This document shows, piece after piece, positions 10,620 to 22,826 of a stretch of 64,000 nt of DNA (positions are counted from its first letter, which is position 1; every line of letters starts with the position of its first letter). Under the pieces are notes generated by a model that worked only from the letters and a program-made list of their open reading frames with translations, did no database searches and was not told the origin of the DNA. This DNA is from Phlebopus portentosus (lineage: Eukaryota; Basidiomycota; Agaricomycetes; Boletales; Boletinellaceae): positions 372,001-436,000 of the forward strand of contig JAYXKI010000004.1 in the NCBI GenBank assembly GCA_037892935.1. Direction: 5' to 3'. A program made the position numbers and the translations under genes.

Positions 10620-11230
10620 AAACACAAAATGTTATTATCAAAGGAAGCTATAATGAACCTTACTACAGCAATTGCACTAGTGCTTTAGACTGCAGGTAAA
10701 GGAACTGGCCAAAAGTTAAAGAAGATCTACATTGTCAAACCATATAATTTCAATGGCGAACATGACTATGTAGACTTTAAGTGCAAGTTACATCTTTATA
10801 TTTACTTGTCTGAGTTAGAGTTCAAGACAGATAAAAGCAAGATCCTCTTTGCATTATTGTATCTGAAGAGTGGCACTGCAGCATGATAGGTGAAAAGCTA
10901 CACCAGTAGGGTGGTAGATAAGAATGGCTAACTAGCATTTAAGGATAGTTAGGAGTCATTCTTAAAGCAGCTCGACATCTTGTTTGACAACTCAGCCCAC
11001 TCCCAGAAGGCTTTTGAAAGACTTGATGTAATATTTATACTAAGAAGAACTCAATGCTGATGAGTTCTTTAATAAGTTCAACATTTGCTGGGTGGATGCT
11101 GGTTTGGCAATAGAGGCACATGATGAGTGGTTGATAAGCTATCTGTTAGAGGTGTAGGTCTGGGGTTATACTAGTTTCAATCCTTTTGCCTAAGCAGCAG
11201 TATTTTGTGCAGAGGTGATCTATCTACCTA
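10620..11230 (+). pseudogene. Gypsy-2 gag capsid remnant
   Basis: Broken frames read PYNFNGEHDYVDFKCKLHLY and, further on, a capsid-like LAFKDS...ESFLKQLDILFDN, typical of Gypsy gag capsid. Several TAG and TGA codons and at least one frameshift near 11030 break it. A low-complexity leader lies at 9900-10620, with no further recognisable domain. Confidence 0.6.
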
Positions 11231-12182
11231 TGTTTAACTGTACCATGCAATCCTCTTACAACCTTCCTAGTCACAGTCCTGGTAAGGAATGCTTTTAGAG
11301 ACAAGGTAGAGTAAGAGTAGATTGGGATTTTCAAGAGGTATAGTAGTACAAAGCATATAATAGATAGTGTTTAAGACACTGTCGCTATATGTTAAGAGGA
11401 TTGAAAGATAGGGGAAAGAGGGCCTACTTCTAATACTATTTATGCTTTCTAGATAATCTATTTCTGTCCTATTTCTTACTCATCTTCTCTCCACTTTACT
11501 CCACCTTGCTCCACCTTTCTCCACTTCTCTCTACCATTACATCACTTCCTTCATCATTCTGCTCTACTGAGCATCACTTTGCTCCAACATATCTCCACTA
11601 TGACAGAATTCTATGAAGTTACTGACTGAGACAATAGAGGTGCTATTCCAGTATGGAAAGCTCTACTGTCAGTACTCCATTATGATATTAATTTCATCAC
11701 CAGATGAGATTGTAGCTTTTGGTGCAATGTAGACAGCTCGATATGTAACTCTTCACTGTTCGTCTTGTGGTCTGAAGGGTGTAAGTACAACTCACACATT
11801 AGTATTGAGATGTTGGGTTAGTGTAGAGTATGGTCCAATGCATACTATAAACTATATGAGTTCTACTGGAGGATGCAGTTGAGTTTGAGTGACTAGCTAT
11901 ACTTTGCCTGAAAGTCAAATGTCACAAATGTTATGCCATATCCTTTGTTGGAGTACCAGTTATAGTTACTTGGTGTTCTAGTTTGTGTTCCTTAATAAAT
12001 AAAGGTTCACTTGTACTGTAGAAGCTAGGCATAGATTGTACAGCTCTGGCTTATATCATACTAGTATTCTCCAAGTTATTGGATCTGCAGCTCAAGGGGT
12101 TTGAGTTGTAACAATGAGTTCCTCATGTCTCTTGGGTACTATTAGATTTGGTAGATTAGCATGTAACACTTCTTGCATGTGA
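11230..12182. other. Unclassified AT-rich segment within gag
   Basis: No coding similarity recognised. It holds a pyrimidine-rich track of repeated CTCCACTTTACTCCACC-type motifs at about 11490-11600 and an imperfect inverted GTGTTTAAGACACTG near 11370. It separates the gag capsid from the zinc-knuckle remnant, so it is probably another old insertion. Confidence 0.4.
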
Positions 12183-12705
12183 TGTTGGACTTCAATCTAG
12201 CAGTTACGTGTTTTACTTGTAGTATAGTATACTGTAAAGTATATCTCATAAAGAACCATGTACATTTGAGCATAAGTCTGACAGTGCTGGAATGTTAGTG
12301 ATATCTCTATTGGGCTCGAATTAGCCTCCAGACTTTAGTCATTAGGCATTAGGCTTTAGTAGTCACATTCTAGACTTCTTAGGCTTCTAGTAGTTTGATC
12401 GCTTCTTAACTTCTTTTGATTGAGTCAGATCAGAAGTTTGGTCAGCAGTGTTAAGGTGACAGTTGGCGGTAATAAATTAGTAGTGGTAATTACTAGTTGG
12501 TGGTGTTAAGTAGACTGCGAGATTATGTACTTGTGGCATGCTTCTCAGGTGCCCATATATTGCCATTGATGCTCGTGACTGTTGCCTTAGTCGTGTGAAC
12601 AGTAGTTTTAGCTTCAGTGACTGCTGGTCTATTACTAGTCACATTTGAAATGCTAATTCTATTGATCTGCTGATTGTGTCAATTTTGATACAAGTTTTTT
12701 GAGCA
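12183..12705. repeat. TG...CA repeat, copy 1 (LTR-like)
   Basis: Begins TGTTGGACTTCAATC and ends TTTTTTGAGCA; repeated in direct orientation at 19985-20471 with scattered transitions and small indels. TG...CA ends and about 500 bp length suggest an LTR. I could not find a convincing target duplication at either copy. Confidence 0.55.
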
Positions 12706-12739
12706 GATACTTTCACTATCTCAAGAGAGTATTGAACTC

Positions 12740-13346
12740 AAAGGTTGTCAAAGGTATTATGTGATTATCTAATGAGCTGATAACATACAAAGAGTTCAAG
12801 AAGACAGCTATCAAGGTAGACAGGGTCAAACATCAGATCAGAGAGCTAATGGCTAAATATCATAAGAAGGTATTAAGCTAAATGACTCCGAGGACAATGT
12901 CAACATCACCACTTAGATATCCTATATAGCAGCAACTAGTTGTTCATCCGTATGCTCAGAACCCTCAACCTGTCCCTCAGGCTGATTGTCATGATGTAAT
13001 AGAAGTGACATACAGAAGAATGAGTCAACCAATAGACATCATCATAAACTAAGCATGCTACAACTATGCATGTTACAAGTATGGCCAAGTAGGCTACTAT
13101 ATCAGAGAATGCCCATATAGTCGTAATGCAATATGTATTATCATCCAGCCTTCATTTCAGAAGACAGGAAAGCACTTCTCAAAGAGCTCAGTTAAGCAAA
13201 GGAATCTTCCTTTAAAGATGTTGATGTGCAAGCAGTGCTGACTAAGCTGAAAGAGCTAGTTGATAGTGAGGGTTTTTCAAAGGACCAGGCATAGATGCTG
13301 AAACAACTAGTCAGTTCACTAAGGGATTCTTTTTGTCAGACTCATT
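12740..13346 (+). pseudogene. Gypsy-2 gag C-terminal remnant with zinc knuckle
   Basis: Around 13057-13120 a frame reads CYKYGQVGYYIRECPYS, a CCHC nucleocapsid knuckle (C-x2-C-x4-H-x4-C) in which a Tyr replaces one Cys and a Tyr the His. Flanking Q/P-rich sequence is as expected of the gag tail. Stop codons interrupt it. The remnant ends at the MITE half. Confidence 0.6.
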
Positions 13347-13347
13347 A

Positions 13348-13546
13348 CAGCTAGTTGCAAAATTGTTGGCAATCATGTGATTTCACCACTTTTCATGTCA
13401 CCAGTGCCTCAAAACACAGATAAAATCATATCTCACCCAAAACTCAATGGTTTCACATCATCTAAGTTGCTAAATTCATATTTCAAAAGGGCTTTCTTTT
13501 AGAAACAAAGATTGAGAAAATAGAGCAAAAAATGACCCCAAAATTA
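13348..13546 (+). repeat. Left half of foldback MITE (M family)
   Basis: CAGCTAGTTGCAAAATTGTTGG, preceded by TA, matches the left arm of M1 (20828) and M2 (22827) for about 195 bp, up to the TA where pogo-1 is inserted. The right half is absent beyond pogo-1. Confidence 0.75.
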
Positions 13547-15979
13547 CAGTGGAACCTGTGCATAAGAATACTGGTGAATAAGAATATCCTGAAAATAAGA
13601 ATGCAATTTCAGGTCCACCAGGTCGGTAGGCAGGAGATTCAGGGTCCAATAAGAATATTTTCGAGTCGGCATATGGAATACAATTTTGGGGGCAAATATT
13701 CTTATCTTCAGGTCATCATGTGATGTAATATTTCCAGGTTTGGCAGGCAAATTAATATAATATCGGACACTTTTCATGTTTTTCTGCCCTGAAATGAAAG
13801 AAGCACAAATAAATAATCCAATTGGCAACTCTTTTACCTTGACTACCATGTCCTCAGAGCTAGGTTGCACTCAGAACCCAGATGGCACCTTGAAGGATGC
13901 AAGTGAGATCCAATGGGCACACTCTCGAGACAGCTCTCCTGTAGACCTGGCTATCCCCAATAAGGTGGTGCCACCTTCCAATGATGTCATCAAGAAGCCT
14001 TCTCAAAAGAAGCCCACTGTTTTAGGAAAGCGATCCATGACTGCCACTGTGCTTCCAGTCCAGAAGCACATTCGATATACAAATGCTGACAGGATGGAGA
14101 TTATCACCTTTGTAGAAGGTTCAGGGCAGGGTCTAATGGAACATTAGATCACTGAGCACTTCCGAAAACAATGGCCATCACTCACCCAAGGCATGATTAG
14201 CAAGATTTTGACAAATCGGGAGAAGTTTCATGATGCTATAATCAAGAATCCAAATGCAGCATATTACAAAGTCACTCCAAAGGTCAAATTTCCTGAACTA
14301 GAGGAGGCCTTAACTCTTTGGGCTAGCATGGCTCAGAGACGAATTGCCATCACAACTTCCATCATCAGGATCAAAGCAGAATCATTTGCTAAGCAGCTTG
14401 GAATTCAGAAGATCAGCAGCTTGCTCTTTCGAACGGTTGGGTGGAATCATTCAAGGCACGTCACGGTCTTTACCAAATTTGGTTACATGGAGAGGCAGCT
14501 TCAGTTTCAATTGGAGATGTTGATACAGCTCGGAAATGGCTATGGATCGCCCTTCAAAACTACAAGCCATGTGACATCTATAATTTTGATAAAACTGGTT
14601 TGTATTACCGAATGTCACCAGATAGGACTCTTGCAACCCAGCAGCTCTCTGGTGGAAAGGGAGACAAAACAAGAATTTCTCTTAGATTTATGATAAATGT
14701 TGATAGATCAGACATTCGGAAACCACTCTTTATTGGTCACGTGTGCAAACCCAGATGTTTCCAGAAGCAGGAAGGGACGAAGCTTGGTTTTTACTACTTC
14801 TGGAATAAAAAGGCATGGATGACAGGTTCCATTTTCAAGATGTACGCAAATTTATTGATTTTTAAATGATGTATGTCTGACAGAAATCTTTCTAGACTTA
14901 TTGATGATCTTGATGTGGAAATGTGAAGCAAGAATTGACACATTTGTCTCCTAATTGACAATGCTCCATCTCACATTTTCGACCTGACTATACTCACTAA
15001 TGTCGAGATCAAGCCTCTTGAACCAAATATGACATCTCACATTTAGCCAATGGATGCAGGCATTATTCAAACATTCAAAGCACATTACCATCGTCTATTC
15101 CTTCTTGAGGCACTCGAGTGCTACGATGATGGCAAGGAGAATATCTACTATATTGACCAACTCGAAGCGATGCATCTCATCATAGAAGCATGGAACATGG
15201 TGACCTGAAAAACCATCACAAATTGCTGGAAACATGCTGGCATTCTTGATCCATATGCAATCAATTCCACAGAGGCACTGGTAGACCAATCTAATGAAGT
15301 TCAGTCAGCTGTTTCAAAACTCGAGAGTACGTTGAAGGAATTTGTAAAGGAGGTCGTTCCATCAAAGCATGCAGCTCTGACCAAGGAGTATTTGGAGGTG
15401 GATAAAGAGAAGATCATGGAGGCTGAATGGTCAGACAGCAAAATCCTAGAACAAATGGACATAAACCACAGAGAGAAGAGTGGCGAGGACATACCCGAAC
15501 TTGAGCCCTCTGAACCAGAACCAGAACTGACAATAAGCCTTCACGAGGGATGTTGCATGCTCATGCAGCTCTCTGCACTTCTGCAGACACAGTTGGGAAG
15601 CGAGGCAGAGGAGGCATGCAAGGTCCTGCCCAAATTGCAACATAGTCTAAGATGGGAGATTCAGGATGGCCTTGCACAGACAAGTATTTGTAGGTATTTC
15701 TGTTAGACAAATGCTATGTTATGCCTCCTATGTATTCAAATCCGTAAATAAACCTTAGATGAACAGGCAATAACTCACCTTTGTTACATCCAACATGGAG
15801 GAGAGTGTAACAGACTGACGGATGGACATGGGGTGCCAGCACGACCACAGGACATGACTTCCATATTAAGACATGACATAATACAGTCATATTATGCAAT
15901 AACATGTGTAGGAATAACCTGAGGATAAGAATGTTCCGGGGTGCCCACTGAGGGGCATTCTTATGCACAGGTTCCACTG
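13547..15979 (+). mobile_element. pogo-like DNA transposon pogo-1 (2433 bp)
   Basis: The ends are a perfect 23 bp terminal inverted repeat, CAGTGGAACCTGTGCATAAG plus AAT on the left (13547) and its complement ending CCACTG on the right (15979). TA flanks both ends (13545-13546, 15980-15981), the Tc1/mariner/pogo target duplication. CAGTGGAACC ends are typical of the Tigger/pogo group. An additional imperfect ATAAGAAT repetition lies just inside both ends. It carries a broken transposase. Confidence 0.9.
13776..15706 (+). pseudogene. pogo-1 transposase (CENP-B-like, DDE_1), broken
   Basis: Order: a basic N-part (KKPSQKKPTVLGKRSM), a CENP-B/psq-like helix-turn-helix with RYTNADRMEIITFVE, a second HTH (KVKFPELEEALTLWASMAQ), then the catalytic core with YNFDKTGLYYRMSPDRTLA (first Asp), LLIDNAPSHIFD (second Asp) and PMDAGIIQTFKAHY (third Asp). 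The three acidic residues of the DDD core are still visible. Stops at about 14145 and 14866, another at about 15044 and a frameshift near 14440 break the frame. An acidic C-tail (DIPELEPSEPEPE) follows. It would bind the terminal repeats and cut and paste at TA; this copy cannot code a whole protein. Confidence 0.8.
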
Positions 15980-16039
15980 TACACCATGAGAATGTTGTTG
16001 CTCAGGCAAACATTACTGAAGTGGTGTAAGATATTGTTA

Positions 16040-19000
16040 GCAGACGCATGACTGAGGTATGGCATGAAGGTATAAAGAAAGTGGAGCAATTTATCAGAAG
16101 GGCAGGTGGAAAAGAGTTGGATGTCTTCATTAGCATCATACATCCGAAGGTAGTTGGTAATGACAAAGTTGATCTATCAAACCCTATTCTAAAGGAAGAG
16201 AACTTCATCGATGCTTATGCTTTAATCAACTCAGGATGTACAGGTTCTTACATCAATGAGGGTTTTGTCAAATAGTATAGTTCTCCAAACCAGAAATATA
16301 TCTGATCTAGACTAGTCTTCAATGCCAATGACACTAGTAACAAGGGTGGGCTGATCAAGGAATACATGATAGTGTAGATATTCTTTGGTAAATATGAAGA
16401 AGAGATTCAATTGACTGTGACATCCCTAGCATCAAGCAATATCTTCCTTGGTCATGACTGGTTATAAAAACATAACTTGGAGATTGACTGGAGATTAGAA
16501 ATAGTCAAATTTACATATTGCTCTAATAAATGCAAGTCAGTGTTGTTAAGAGAGGAAATTGATGATAAGTATGTGAGAAATGTGCAGATAAAGAAAGTGA
16601 CTAAATGGCTACCTTACTTGGAAGAGTATGCAGATGTCTTCAGTAAAGAATTATTTAAATGCCTATTAAGTTATCAAATGTGGGACTATGCAATTGATCT
16701 AAAATCAGACTTCAAACTAAGTGACTACAAGGTCTACCCACTGTTGCTAAAGAAACAAGAGGCAATGAGGGAATTTATTAAAAAAAACCTGACATTGGGA
16801 CATATCTGACAGTTGAAGTTACCAATGGCCTCACTGTCATTCTTTATCAAGAAGGAAGATAGAACCCTGTGAGCGATCTAGGACTATTGAAAGCTCAACA
16901 ATGGGACAATCAAAAATAAGTATCTATTGTTGCTAATAAATGAGCTTATTGACAAGGTCAAGGATGCCAAGTACATCATAAAGCTCGACATTTACTGAGG
17001 ATACTACAACATTCAAATCTAAGAAGGTGATAAGTGGAAGGCAGCATTTAGGACAAACTTGGGTTCTATTTAAAGCAACTGTCATGTTCTTTGGACTGTG
17101 CAATGTGCCGATGATATTCTAGGGCTTTATGAATGATATCTTCCAAGAATTGATCCATGAGGGTATTTCATCATTTATCTTGACAATATTCTCATCTTCT
17201 CAAATGACCTAAAAGAGCATTGCAAACAGACTAAGCGAGTCTTTAAGATCCTTCATCAGAATAGACTTTTCCTAAATCCCTAGAAATGTGAGTTCAAGGT
17301 TGATATGGTCAAATACCTTGAACACATCATTGGCAATGGTGAAGTTCAAATGGATCCAAAGAAGACAGCTGCAGTACAAGAATGGCCAGTTCTAAAAAAT
17401 GTTCGCAAACTGCAACAATTTCTAGGACTAGAAAATTAGTTGCAACACTTTGTCAAGAACTACAGCTTGGTCGTCAGGTCATTAACTACACTTACTAGTA
17501 AGGTAGAATGGAAGTGAGGAGAGGAGTAAAAATGGGCATTCAAAGAGTTGAAAAGGCATTTGACTAGTCTCCCCATATTGACTATTTTAAACAATGAAGA
17601 CCCCTTCTGAATTGAAGTGGATGTGTCAGACTTTGCAATGAGTAGAATTCTTCTCTAGAAGCAAGAGGACAAGTGGAAGATTATGGCCTATCAATCATTG
17701 ACTCTCTTCAAAGTTGAATAGAACTACAAGATCTATGACAAGGAGATGCTTGCTATTGTTTAGGCATTAAAGGAATGGTGACAATACCTCTAAGGCTCCA
17801 ATTAACCATTCAAGATCTGGACAGACTACACCTACCTGATGTATTTTAAGTCATTGCAAAAGCTAAATTGTTGACAGGCTTGATAGTGATTAGATCTAGT
17901 AGAATTTAACTTCTCACTTGTGCACAAGCCAAGAAAGTCATTAGGGAAAGCTAACTTGTTGTTACACTGGGCAGACTATGACAAAGGAGAGAAGGACAAC
18001 AAGGATGTAACCTTCATCAAAGAGAAGTGGCTAGTCAGAGGAATAGTACAAACATCTAGGATGACACTCATCAAAAGGATAAAGGGGGCGCAAGACTGAG
18101 AATTAGAGAAGGATAGACCAAAGAGTGTAGAGTTAAAGGAAGAAGTGTGGAAAAGAGGCAAGAAAGTGTGCATCCCAGCAGAAGTCTGAAAAGTCATCTT
18201 GAAAGAGTTTCATAACTTGCCTCTGGCAGGACATTCAGAAATAAATAAAACAACCTAACTGGTACTGTAGGAGTACTAGTGGCCAACAGTAGAAAGAGAT
18301 GTGTGACAGTACATTAAGAGATGCAATCACTGTCAATAAACGAAAGCTCTGAGAGCAACGAGAGCTAAGGTCTTGCACCCCAACAAGGTGTTAGAGGCAC
18401 CATGGCAAATTGTCACAGTCAACCTGATTGAAGAACTTCTAGAGTCAAATAGGTTCAATACAATATGTGTGATAGTTGATTGCTTTAGTAAATAAATCTA
18501 TGTGATATCAATAACGACAAAGCTGACAGTAGAAGAAATAGTAAGGATTTATCAAGATCATATCTTTTGGTTACACAGCCTACCTCAAAAGATTACACAT
18601 GATCAAGGTGCTCAGTTTGATGCAAAAATGATGAGGGAGCTATATAAACTTCTCTACATTGAAGGCAACCCATCAACAGCATACTATTTGCAGAAACTTG
18701 AGCAATACCTTTAGCTGTATATCAACTATTGACAGTTGAATTGGGCAGATTGGCTAGCTCTAGTGGAGTTTGCATACAATAATCATGAATACTTAGCGAT
18801 GAAGCTTTCTCCTTTCTTTATCAACTTAGGCCCACACCCAATAGACTTCTCAGACATCAGAACATCATTGCCCAACCTCTTAGCAGAAGACTTCACCAAA
18901 TACATCAAAAGCATATATGAACTGGCTCAAGTGAACCTAGTCAAGGCAAATCAAGATATGAAGCATTTCTATAATTATCATGCAGGAGAGTCGGTCGAGT

Positions 19001-19440
19001 ATAGTTCAGGAGATAAAGTCTTCTTAGACAGACGTAATATCAAGACAATATGGCCAATAAAGAAGATAGATGATAAGTAGTTTAGTCTGTTTAAAGTTCT
19101 CGAAAAGATTAGAGCAAGTATATATTGACTCAAGCTACTCTGAATGTGAAAAAGCATACACTCAGTATTATTCAACAAAGTCTTGCTGAAATTGGTCATC
19201 AAACTGTCTTTTTAGTCTCAGAAGAAACTACCACCACTACCACTGGTCATCATCGAAGATGAAGAAGAGTACAAGGTTCAAGAGATTCTAGACTCATACT
19301 TTCATAGAGGAAAACTTCGATACCTTGTGAAGTAGGTAGGATATGATGAAGCTATCTGGTAGCCAGAATCAGATGTAGATAACAATGCAAAAAAAGCAGT
19401 TGCCAGATTCTAGTAGAAACACCTGGGTGCACCAAGAAAG
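16040..19440 (+). pseudogene. Gypsy-2 pol: protease, RT, RNase H, integrase, chromodomain, broken
   Basis: In order: protease with INSGCTGSYIN (the catalytic Asp now Asn, about 16230); RT with DYAIDLKSDFKLSDYKVYPL, LINELIDKVKDAKYIIKLDIY, and IIYLDNILIFS (normally YLDD, second Asp now Asn, about 17180); RNase H with IEVDVSDFAMSRIL and YKIYDKEMLAIV; integrase with HNLPLAGHSEINKT, CNHCQ, and VNLI...DQGAQFD (about 18410-18620); chromodomain with EYKVQEILDSYFHRGKLRYLVK (19266-19330). Many TAG/TGA/TAA codons occur. Asp-to-Asn changes at two catalytic sites and Gln-to-stop changes fit G-to-A and C-to-T mutation. Not functional. Confidence 0.85.
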
Positions 19441-19536
19441 CTGAACATTCCTCACTAAAATCTTCATGTACTGTACAGATTCACAATGTCAGAAGGACTC
19501 AACAGTTGGTTGGGACACCCAACCTTGAAGGGGAGG

Positions 19537-19982
19537 TGATGTAAGGACTTAAACATTTTCCTTTTATTTTCTTACATCATCTTTATTTTAATATTCTTCT
19601 CTTTTCTTTTTTTTTCTTATCTGTGCTTATTCATCCATTTACTAGAACCTTCTATCATCTTCCACAATGCTCACTAATCATTCCACTCTCTTTATCATGT
19701 GATTCTTTAATAGAGTAGATCTCTCCCATAATTGTCATGTATATAAGTAGATAGTTTGACTTCTTATTCCTCTATCGGACTTTTCTACTTACCTTCACAT
19801 TAACTTAGATATCTACTCTATCTTTGTATTATTTAGCTGTGAATTTCTACTTACCTTCATGTTGACTTAGTGTCCAAGATCGGCCCTGGGTTTAACTTAG
19901 AGTTAGTCATGTCTCACTTGCCCATATTTCAGTCTTTATGTTGACCTATCTCAGCATCTGTATAGATGTCATCCATTTAACA
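19537..19982 (+). repeat. Gypsy-2 3' LTR (446 bp)
   Basis: Begins TGATGTAAGGACTTAAACA straight after the polypurine AAGGGGAGG, and ends CATCCATTTAACA. The second half matches the 5' remnant at 9715-9900. ATGTATATAAGTAGATAG near 19735 is a possible TATA region for the element promoter. Confidence 0.85.
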
Positions 19983-19984
19983 GA

Positions 19985-20471
19985 TGTTAAAATTCAATCT
20001 GCAGTCATGTATCTTGCTTGTAGTATAATATACCATAAAGTATATCTTATAAAGGACTATGTATATTTAGGCACAAGTCTAACAGTGCTAGAATGCCAGT
20101 GATATCTTCATTGGGCTTGAATTAGCCTTTAGACTTTAGTTGTTAGGTGTTAGGCTTTAGTAATTGCATTCTAGACTTCTTAGGCTTCTAGTAGTTTTAA
20201 TCACTTCTTGACTTCTTTTGATCAGGTTTGATCAGATGCTTAGTCAGTGGTGTTAAGATGATGATCAGTAGTGTTAAGTAGTCTATAGGGTTACATACTT
20301 GTTACATACTTCTTAGACACTTATGAATTACTGTTGATGCTGGTGACTATTGCCTTGATTGCATGAACATTAGTTTAGTTGCATGATTGCTAGACCTATT
20401 ACTAGTTGCATTTGAAATGCTGATCCTGTTGATCTGCTAATCATATTGATCTTGATGTGAGTTTTTGAGCA
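19985..20471. repeat. TG...CA repeat, copy 2 (LTR-like)
   Basis: Begins TGTTAAAATTCAATC two bases after the Gypsy-2 3' LTR and ends TTTTTGAGCA. It is a direct copy of 12183-12705 with many transitions and a shorter middle (487 versus 523 bp). Confidence 0.55.
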
Positions 20472-20827
20472 GATTCTTTTATGCTTTGACTTCTCCTGCT
20501 TGCTTCTTTGCTTCTTTCTCTACTAAAATCTTACTCTCACATATATCCAGCAGCCTTTAATCTCAAATCTTTTCATTCTCTTCAAAATTGCTTCAGAACC
20601 CATCTCTTCACTTTAAAATCACTCTAGATATCACCCAAAGTCTCCCCCTTTCAATCTCTTCATCTTGACCTTACAAAACAGCCCCAGCAGAACTGTGACA
20701 CACACTTCTCTGCTAACAGACTGTTCATAAGAGTTTCAATGGTCTTCAATATTCAGGATAGCCTTTGAAAGGTGCATTGATAATAGCAGGTGATAAGTGA
20801 CTAGAGCTCAAGGCTCATAATCTGTTA
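20472..20827. other. AT-rich spacer, nothing recognised
   Basis: Pyrimidine-rich text of old repeat origin. No frame, terminal repeat or family similarity could be supported. Confidence 0.4.
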
Positions 20828-21900
20828 CAGCTAGTTGCAAAATTGTTGGCAATCATGTGATTTCACCACTTTTCATGTCACAAGTGCCCCAAAATACAGA
20901 TAAAATCATATCTCACCCAAAACTCAATGCTTTCATATCATCTAAGTTGCTAAATTTATATTTTCAAAAGGGCTTTCATTTAGAAACAAAGATTGAGAGA
21001 ATAGGTAAAAATGTGACCCTAAAATAGTGAAAATATTATTTTTTGCCTCTTCCTTACATGTGCATTTTTTTCTGTGATCCCTGCTGGTCCAGCACCTCCC
21101 CAAAGCTGTCCAAAATAATAATATGATTATACTATGAATTTACAGTCTGAGTTTGAGTTGAATTGTGTACCAGAATGTGCTGCTTTGAGGCATGCCTGAA
21201 TCACTCAAAACTCATCATTCCCCCCTAGCCTCCCAAGCTCCAGAAAATTTTCTTACAGGTCAGATTCATACATGTAAATTCACTATAGATTAAATACATG
21301 AGCTTTGAGCACCATCTGTTGCTGTAGGATCCATTGGGGAGCTGTGCTGAACAAGTAGTTCTAGTTGTATGCACCATTCTAGATAGTATCTTCTCAGCTC
21401 ACCAGTGCAAGCTGAGGCCCTAGCTAATACATAAACCTAGTCTATTACATCTGAAATGAATTTACCTGACCTGTAAGAATTTTTTCTGGTGCTTGGGAGG
21501 TTAGGAGAAAATGATAAGTTTTGAGTGATTCAGACATGCCTCAAAGCAGTACATTCTGATATACAATTTAACTCAAATTTAAACTGTAAATTTATAGTAT
21601 AATCATTTTATCATTTTGGACAGCTTTGGGGAGGTGCTGGACCGGCAGGGAGTACAGAAAAAAATGCACATGTAAAGAAGAGGTAAAAACAATATTTTCA
21701 CCATTTTGGGATTATTTTTTACTCTATTTTCTCAATTTTTGTTTCTAAATGAAAGCCCTTTTGAAAATATGAATTTAGCAACTTAGATGATGTGAAACTA
21801 TTGAGTTTTGGGTGAGATATGATTTTATCTATGTTTTGAGGCACTTGTGACATAAAAAGTAGTGAAATCACATGATTGCCAACAATTTTGCAACTAGCTG
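20828..21900. repeat. Foldback MITE M1 (1073 bp, long inverted arms, TA flanks)
   Basis: CAGCTAGTTGCAAAATTGTTGG at 20828 is mirrored by the complement ending CAACTAGCTG at 21900, with TA on both sides. The inverted arms continue for several hundred bases (CTCCCCAAAGCTGTCC at about 21090 against GGACAGCTTTGGGGAGG at about 21620). The inner ~500 bp differ from M2. No transposase. TA flanks suggest mobilisation by a Tc1/mariner/pogo-type enzyme. Confidence 0.85.
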
Positions 21901-22097
21901 TAAGACTATATGGAATCTCAGCATATTTGTAGGAACAAAGTTTATTTTATTTAGTACCTGTATGAAATTTATGTACAGCCAATGATGAGTCTTAGAATAA
22001 AAAGGAGCAGACAACAATACCCACCTCAGCATATGTAGGAACAAAGCTAAGGTGGCAAGTGTCAAGAAACTACAATTTACAGCCTTTTTCATATGTA

Positions 22098-22817
22098 TTG
22101 TCACTCGCGACTTTTGTGATTTTTATCACACAGAACACCTTAAAATATAAAACTATATCTCACTCAATTCTTGACCATTTTGCATGATATAAGTTGCTAA
22201 ATTTATAGTTTTAAGATATGTTTCAAATTCCAACAAGGATGAAGAGAAATGAGCAAAGAATGAGTGAAATATGTTGCAAAAGGCTGATTTTAGACACTCT
22301 CTTCATATGCATTTTTTCCTGCCCTCAGACTGGGTGCTACAGTCCTACAAAGAAGTCCAAAATGATATAATTGCTTTATTGTAAATTTACAGACTGACTT
22401 TGAGCTGTATTCTGCATTGTATCTGCTGGTTTGATACATGTCTGAGCTGAGCTCAAATCTACCTTTTCTCAAGGGCCCCCAGACCTCAAAATAAATTTAT
22501 TCTTAGGAAAGCTGATGTCTGTAAATTCATATTATGCCAATAGCACCACTCTGATGCAGTCTAGATTGTTATAGCACCCAGTCTGAGGGCAGAAAAAAAT
22601 GCACATGAAGGAAGTGTCTAAAATTGGCCTTTTGCAACATATTTCACTCATTCTTTGCTCATTTCTCTTCATCCTTGTTGGAATTTGAAACATATCTTAA
22701 AACTATGAATTTAGCAACTGATATCACACAAAACGGTCAAGAATTAAGTGAGATACAGTGATTTTTATATTTTGAGGTGTTCTGTGTGACAAAAATCACA
22801 GAAGTCACAAGTGACAA
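22098..22817. repeat. Foldback MITE M3 (720 bp), second family, TA flanks
   Basis: Left end TTGTCACTCGCGACTTTTGTG, right end complementary (CACAAGTGACAA), TA at 22096-22097 and 22818-22819. The arms pair through AATTTGAAACATATCTTAAAAC and GAGCAAAGAATGAGTGAAAT. It shows no similarity to the CAGCTAG family. It sits between M1 and M2. No coding content. Confidence 0.8.
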
Positions 22818-22826
22818 TACAATATA

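Larger units (their letters stand above)
9715..19982 (+). mobile_element. Degraded chromodomain Ty3/Gypsy retrotransposon Gypsy-2
   Basis: An AT-rich, CpG-poor element with a truncated 5' LTR (9715-9900), gag remnants, a zinc knuckle near 13060, protease, RT, RNase H, integrase and a C-terminal chromodomain, then a polypurine tract (AAGGGGAGG) and a 3' LTR (19537-19982). Pogo-1, a MITE half and an unclassified segment are nested in it. Nearly every domain is recognisable, yet dozens of stop codons interrupt it. Many sit where related elements have Gln, Arg (CGA) or Trp, as expected from C-to-T and G-to-A change. The order RT-RH-INT-chromodomain is that of chromoviruses. Confidence 0.85.
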
